35,516 nucleotides of DNA from Rikenellaceae bacterium. Lineage in GTDB: Bacteria > Bacteroidota > Bacteroidia > Bacteroidales > Rikenellaceae. The DNA lies in the NCBI GenBank assembly GCA_902362705.1, contig CABIXK010000004.1, positions 162,466-197,981 on the forward strand. Reading direction: 5' to 3'. Every line of letters begins with the position of its first letter. Positions within the stretch are counted from its first letter, which is position 1. The position numbers were made by a program, and so were the translations under genes. Positions 34,220-35,516 of the stretch are shown here, one piece after another. The notes under the pieces were generated by a model. It was not told where the DNA came from, made no database searches, and saw only the letters and a list, made by a program, of their open reading frames with translations.

Positions 34220-35020
34220 ATGAAAACGCGTAAAATTCTCGCATACTTCCTCGGTGCCGCGCTGCTCGTCGGCTCCGCAAGCTGCTCGGACGATCTGGAG
34301 TACACGCCCGCCCAGCTACCCGACAACGCGCAGGTCTACTTCCCCAACACCAACCCGACCGAGATCGACCTGGCAGGTGCCGAGTCGTCGTTCGACGTGA
34401 CCATCACGCGCCGCAAGAGCGACGAGGCGCTGACCGTGGCGCTCGAGCTGCAGGGCGGCGAGGGGAACTATTCGGCTCCCGCCTCCGTGACCTTCGCCGC
34501 GGGCGAGGCCACCACGGCGGTGAGCATCTCCTACGACGCTGCGGCCATTGGCCCCGATAACTACCAGTCGATCACGCTGTCGATCGCCGATGAGTCGGTG
34601 ACCACGCCCTACGGCATGTCGGTCTACACCTTCACCGCCGGCATCCCCGAGACGTGGACCGTTCGCCACACCGGCGACTACGTCTACACGCAGTTCTTCA
34701 CGGGCGACGATCCGGGCCTCTCGCTGCTTCAGAGCGACATCTATCCCGACCGCTGGAAGATCGAGCATTGGGGCAACGACGTGGACTTCCGTTTCACCTG
34801 GAACCAGACGACCAACAAGATCCTGGTCGACAACCAGCCCATCGGCTACACCCACGCCTCCTACGGTCCCGTAGCGGTCGACGATCTGGCCCACTACATC
34901 GGCAATGCTTCGATGGGCGAGAGCTACTACGAGGACGGCGTGTTCCACTTCAATGTCGTTTACTACGTGAGCGAGGGCGAGTTCGGCTACGGCTACGAAA
35001 CGTTCACCGTGAAGCAGTAA
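34220..35020 (+). CDS. Surface lipoprotein of unit 3, possible substrate-binding partner
   Basis: This 266-residue lipoprotein has a signal peptide ending in GSASC, with cysteine C22, followed by SDD, an acidic start often seen on surface-exposed lipoproteins of this phylum. Residues about 35-115 are beta-rich and resemble a Calx-beta or immunoglobulin-like domain (SSFDVTITRRKSDEALTVAL, ASVTFAAGEATTAVSISYD). The C-terminal 130 residues are rich in Tyr and Trp and could bind ligand. I do not recognise a characterised family. By position it may be a surface glycan- or peptide-binding protein working with SusC3-SusD3. Units 1 and 2 have no counterpart. Confidence 0.8.
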   Translation: MKTRKILAYFLGAALLVGSASCSDDLEYTPAQLPDNAQVYFPNTNPTEIDLAGAESSFDVTITRRKSDEALTVALELQGGEGNYSAPASVTFAAGEATTAVSISYDAAAIGPDNYQSITLSIADESVTTPYGMSVYTFTAGIPETWTVRHTGDYVYTQFFTGDDPGLSLLQSDIYPDRWKIEHWGNDVDFRFTWNQTTNKILVDNQPIGYTHASYGPVAVDDLAHYIGNASMGESYYEDGVFHFNVVYYVSEGEFGYGYETFTVKQ

Positions 35021-35070
35021 ATCGTTCCGTTCGGCGGGCGCTGGCCTGAAGCGCGCGCGAACGATCTACG

Positions 35071-35101
35071 GGGTCGGCACCTGCGGGTGCCGGCCCTTTT
35101 T
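35071..35101 (+). terminator. Terminator of unit 3
   Basis: Stem GGGTCGGCAC (35071-35080) and GTGCCGGCCC (35087-35096), loop CTGCGG, then T5. Both stem arms are identical to those of the unit 1 terminator. Confidence 0.9.
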
Positions 35102-35154
35102 CGTGGTGCGGGGCGGTTTTTTGAAGAAATTTTCGATAAAAACGCGCCCGGCGC

Positions 35155-35184
35155 TTGCAGATTCGAAAATTATGCTTATCTTTG
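35155..35184 (+). promoter_or_regulatory. Promoter of tRNA-Phe
   Basis: TTG (35155-35157) and a perfect TAnnTTTG box, TATCTTTG (35177-35184), are separated by 19 bases. The tRNA begins 36 bp downstream of the box. Confidence 0.8.
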
Positions 35185-35220
35185 CACCACGTTAAAACCG
35201 AAAGGGATTATCGTCAGGCT

Positions 35221-35293
35221 GGTGCCATAGCTCAGTTGGTAGAGCAAAGGACTGAAAATCCTTGTGTCCCCGGTTCGATTCCTGGTGGTACCA
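35221..35293 (+). tRNA. tRNA-Phe (anticodon GAA)
   Basis: The cloverleaf is complete: acceptor GGTGCCA/TGGTACC with one G-T pair, a D-arm with AGCTCAGTTGGTAGAGC, and anticodon stem AAGGA/TCCTT with loop CTGAAAA (anticodon GAA at 35254-35256). The T-arm is CCCGG/TTCGATT/CCTGG with an unusual C-T mismatch at its centre. Discriminator A is at 35293; CCA is not encoded. Confidence 0.95.
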
Positions 35294-35300
35294 CTTGCAA

Positions 35301-35331
35301 AGAACGGATCTTATGATCCGTTCTTTTTTTT
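35301..35331 (+). terminator. Terminator after tRNA-Phe
   Basis: Stem AGAACGGATC (35301-35310) and GATCCGTTCT (35315-35324), loop TTAT, followed by T7. Confidence 0.92.
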
Positions 35332-35516
35332 GTGTCTTTATCTGACGGGGCGCGCGGGCGGCGGTTTCAGGGGGGGGCTGGCTCGTGTGGCCGGGCCTGC
35401 TGGGTGCGGCTGCGGGGGTCGGATCGTGCTGTGGCTGGCGTATCGCTCGGCGGACGATGTCTTGAGGCGGAATGCGGCGGGATACCTCGGTCGGCGGATG
35501 ATCCGGCGGTGGGGGG
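35332..35516. other. GC-rich right edge, nothing recognised
   Basis: No gene, RNA or promoter was recognised in the last 185 bases. G-rich runs occur (35368-35376 and the final GGGGGG). Confidence 0.5.

Noticed and set aside
17989..35020. A classical polysaccharide utilisation locus
   Set aside because: There are transporter and lipoprotein genes but no carbohydrate-active enzymes or sensors in the window.
22964..35293. Integrative element using tRNA-Phe as attachment site
   Set aside because: No repeat of the tRNA 3' end was found near the recombinase, and no plasmid, phage or conjugation genes are present. The location of the recombinase between inverted cassettes explains it better.
1..35516. 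CRISPR arrays, insertion sequences, rRNA genes
   Set aside because: No regularly spaced short repeats, transposase genes or rRNA sequence were recognised on either strand.

Overview
The window looks like a chromosomal segment from a GC-rich member of the Bacteroidota, most likely an Alistipes-like Rikenellaceae. This is inferred from three SusC/SusD outer-membrane pairs, a MurF-alanine racemase fusion, promoters of the TTTG/TAnnTTTG type with no Shine-Dalgarno bias, and a Bacteroidota-type tyrosine recombinase. The genus cannot be proved from the sequence alone.

Positions 1-15.1 kb are ordinary housekeeping DNA, all on the + strand: a SPOR-tailed N-acetylmuramoyl-L-alanine amidase, an MCE/MlaD protein, MutS2, MurF-Alr, an RsmI-like methyltransferase, GrpE, DnaJ, a small membrane protein, MutL, a rhomboid protease, a membrane-anchored endonuclease/exonuclease/phosphatase-fold protein and a YhcH-family protein. 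A bidirectional hairpin near 15.17 kb separates these from a convergent - strand pair, a flavodiiron protein and UDP-glucose 6-dehydrogenase, which overlap by 4 bp.

Positions 17.9-35.1 kb hold the most interesting part: three susC-susD transcription units and one tyrosine recombinase. Unit 1 (susC1-susD1) runs leftwards. The recombinase lies between it and unit 2 (susC2-susD2), which runs rightwards and is followed by unit 3 (susC3-susD3-lipoprotein), also rightwards. All three susC genes begin with the same 232-bp block (22474-22705 on -, 24484-24715 on +, 29315-29546 on +), which I read as identical base for base. It covers 35 bp of leader and the first 66 codons (68 identical residues), and after it the genes diverge. 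Only copy 1 has a convincing Bacteroidota promoter just outside the block (TTTG-N21-TATTTTG, 22714-22745), and that promoter lies inside the interval that would flip. Inversion between copies 1 and 2 (about 1.8 kb) or copies 1 and 3 (about 6.6 kb) would move this one promoter, with the recombinase, in front of another susC without breaking any reading frame. I infer a three-way phase-variable shufflon that chooses which SusCD transporter is made. The principle is known for SusC/SusD families in Bacteroides fragilis; this compact layout, with the recombinase and promoter together in the invertible core, may be undescribed.

Each unit ends in a near-identical terminator hairpin. No glycosidase, sulfatase, peptidase or dedicated regulator lies with these units, so the imported substrates cannot be named. 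The window ends with a tRNA-Phe that has its own promoter and terminator, followed by GC-rich DNA with no recognisable gene.
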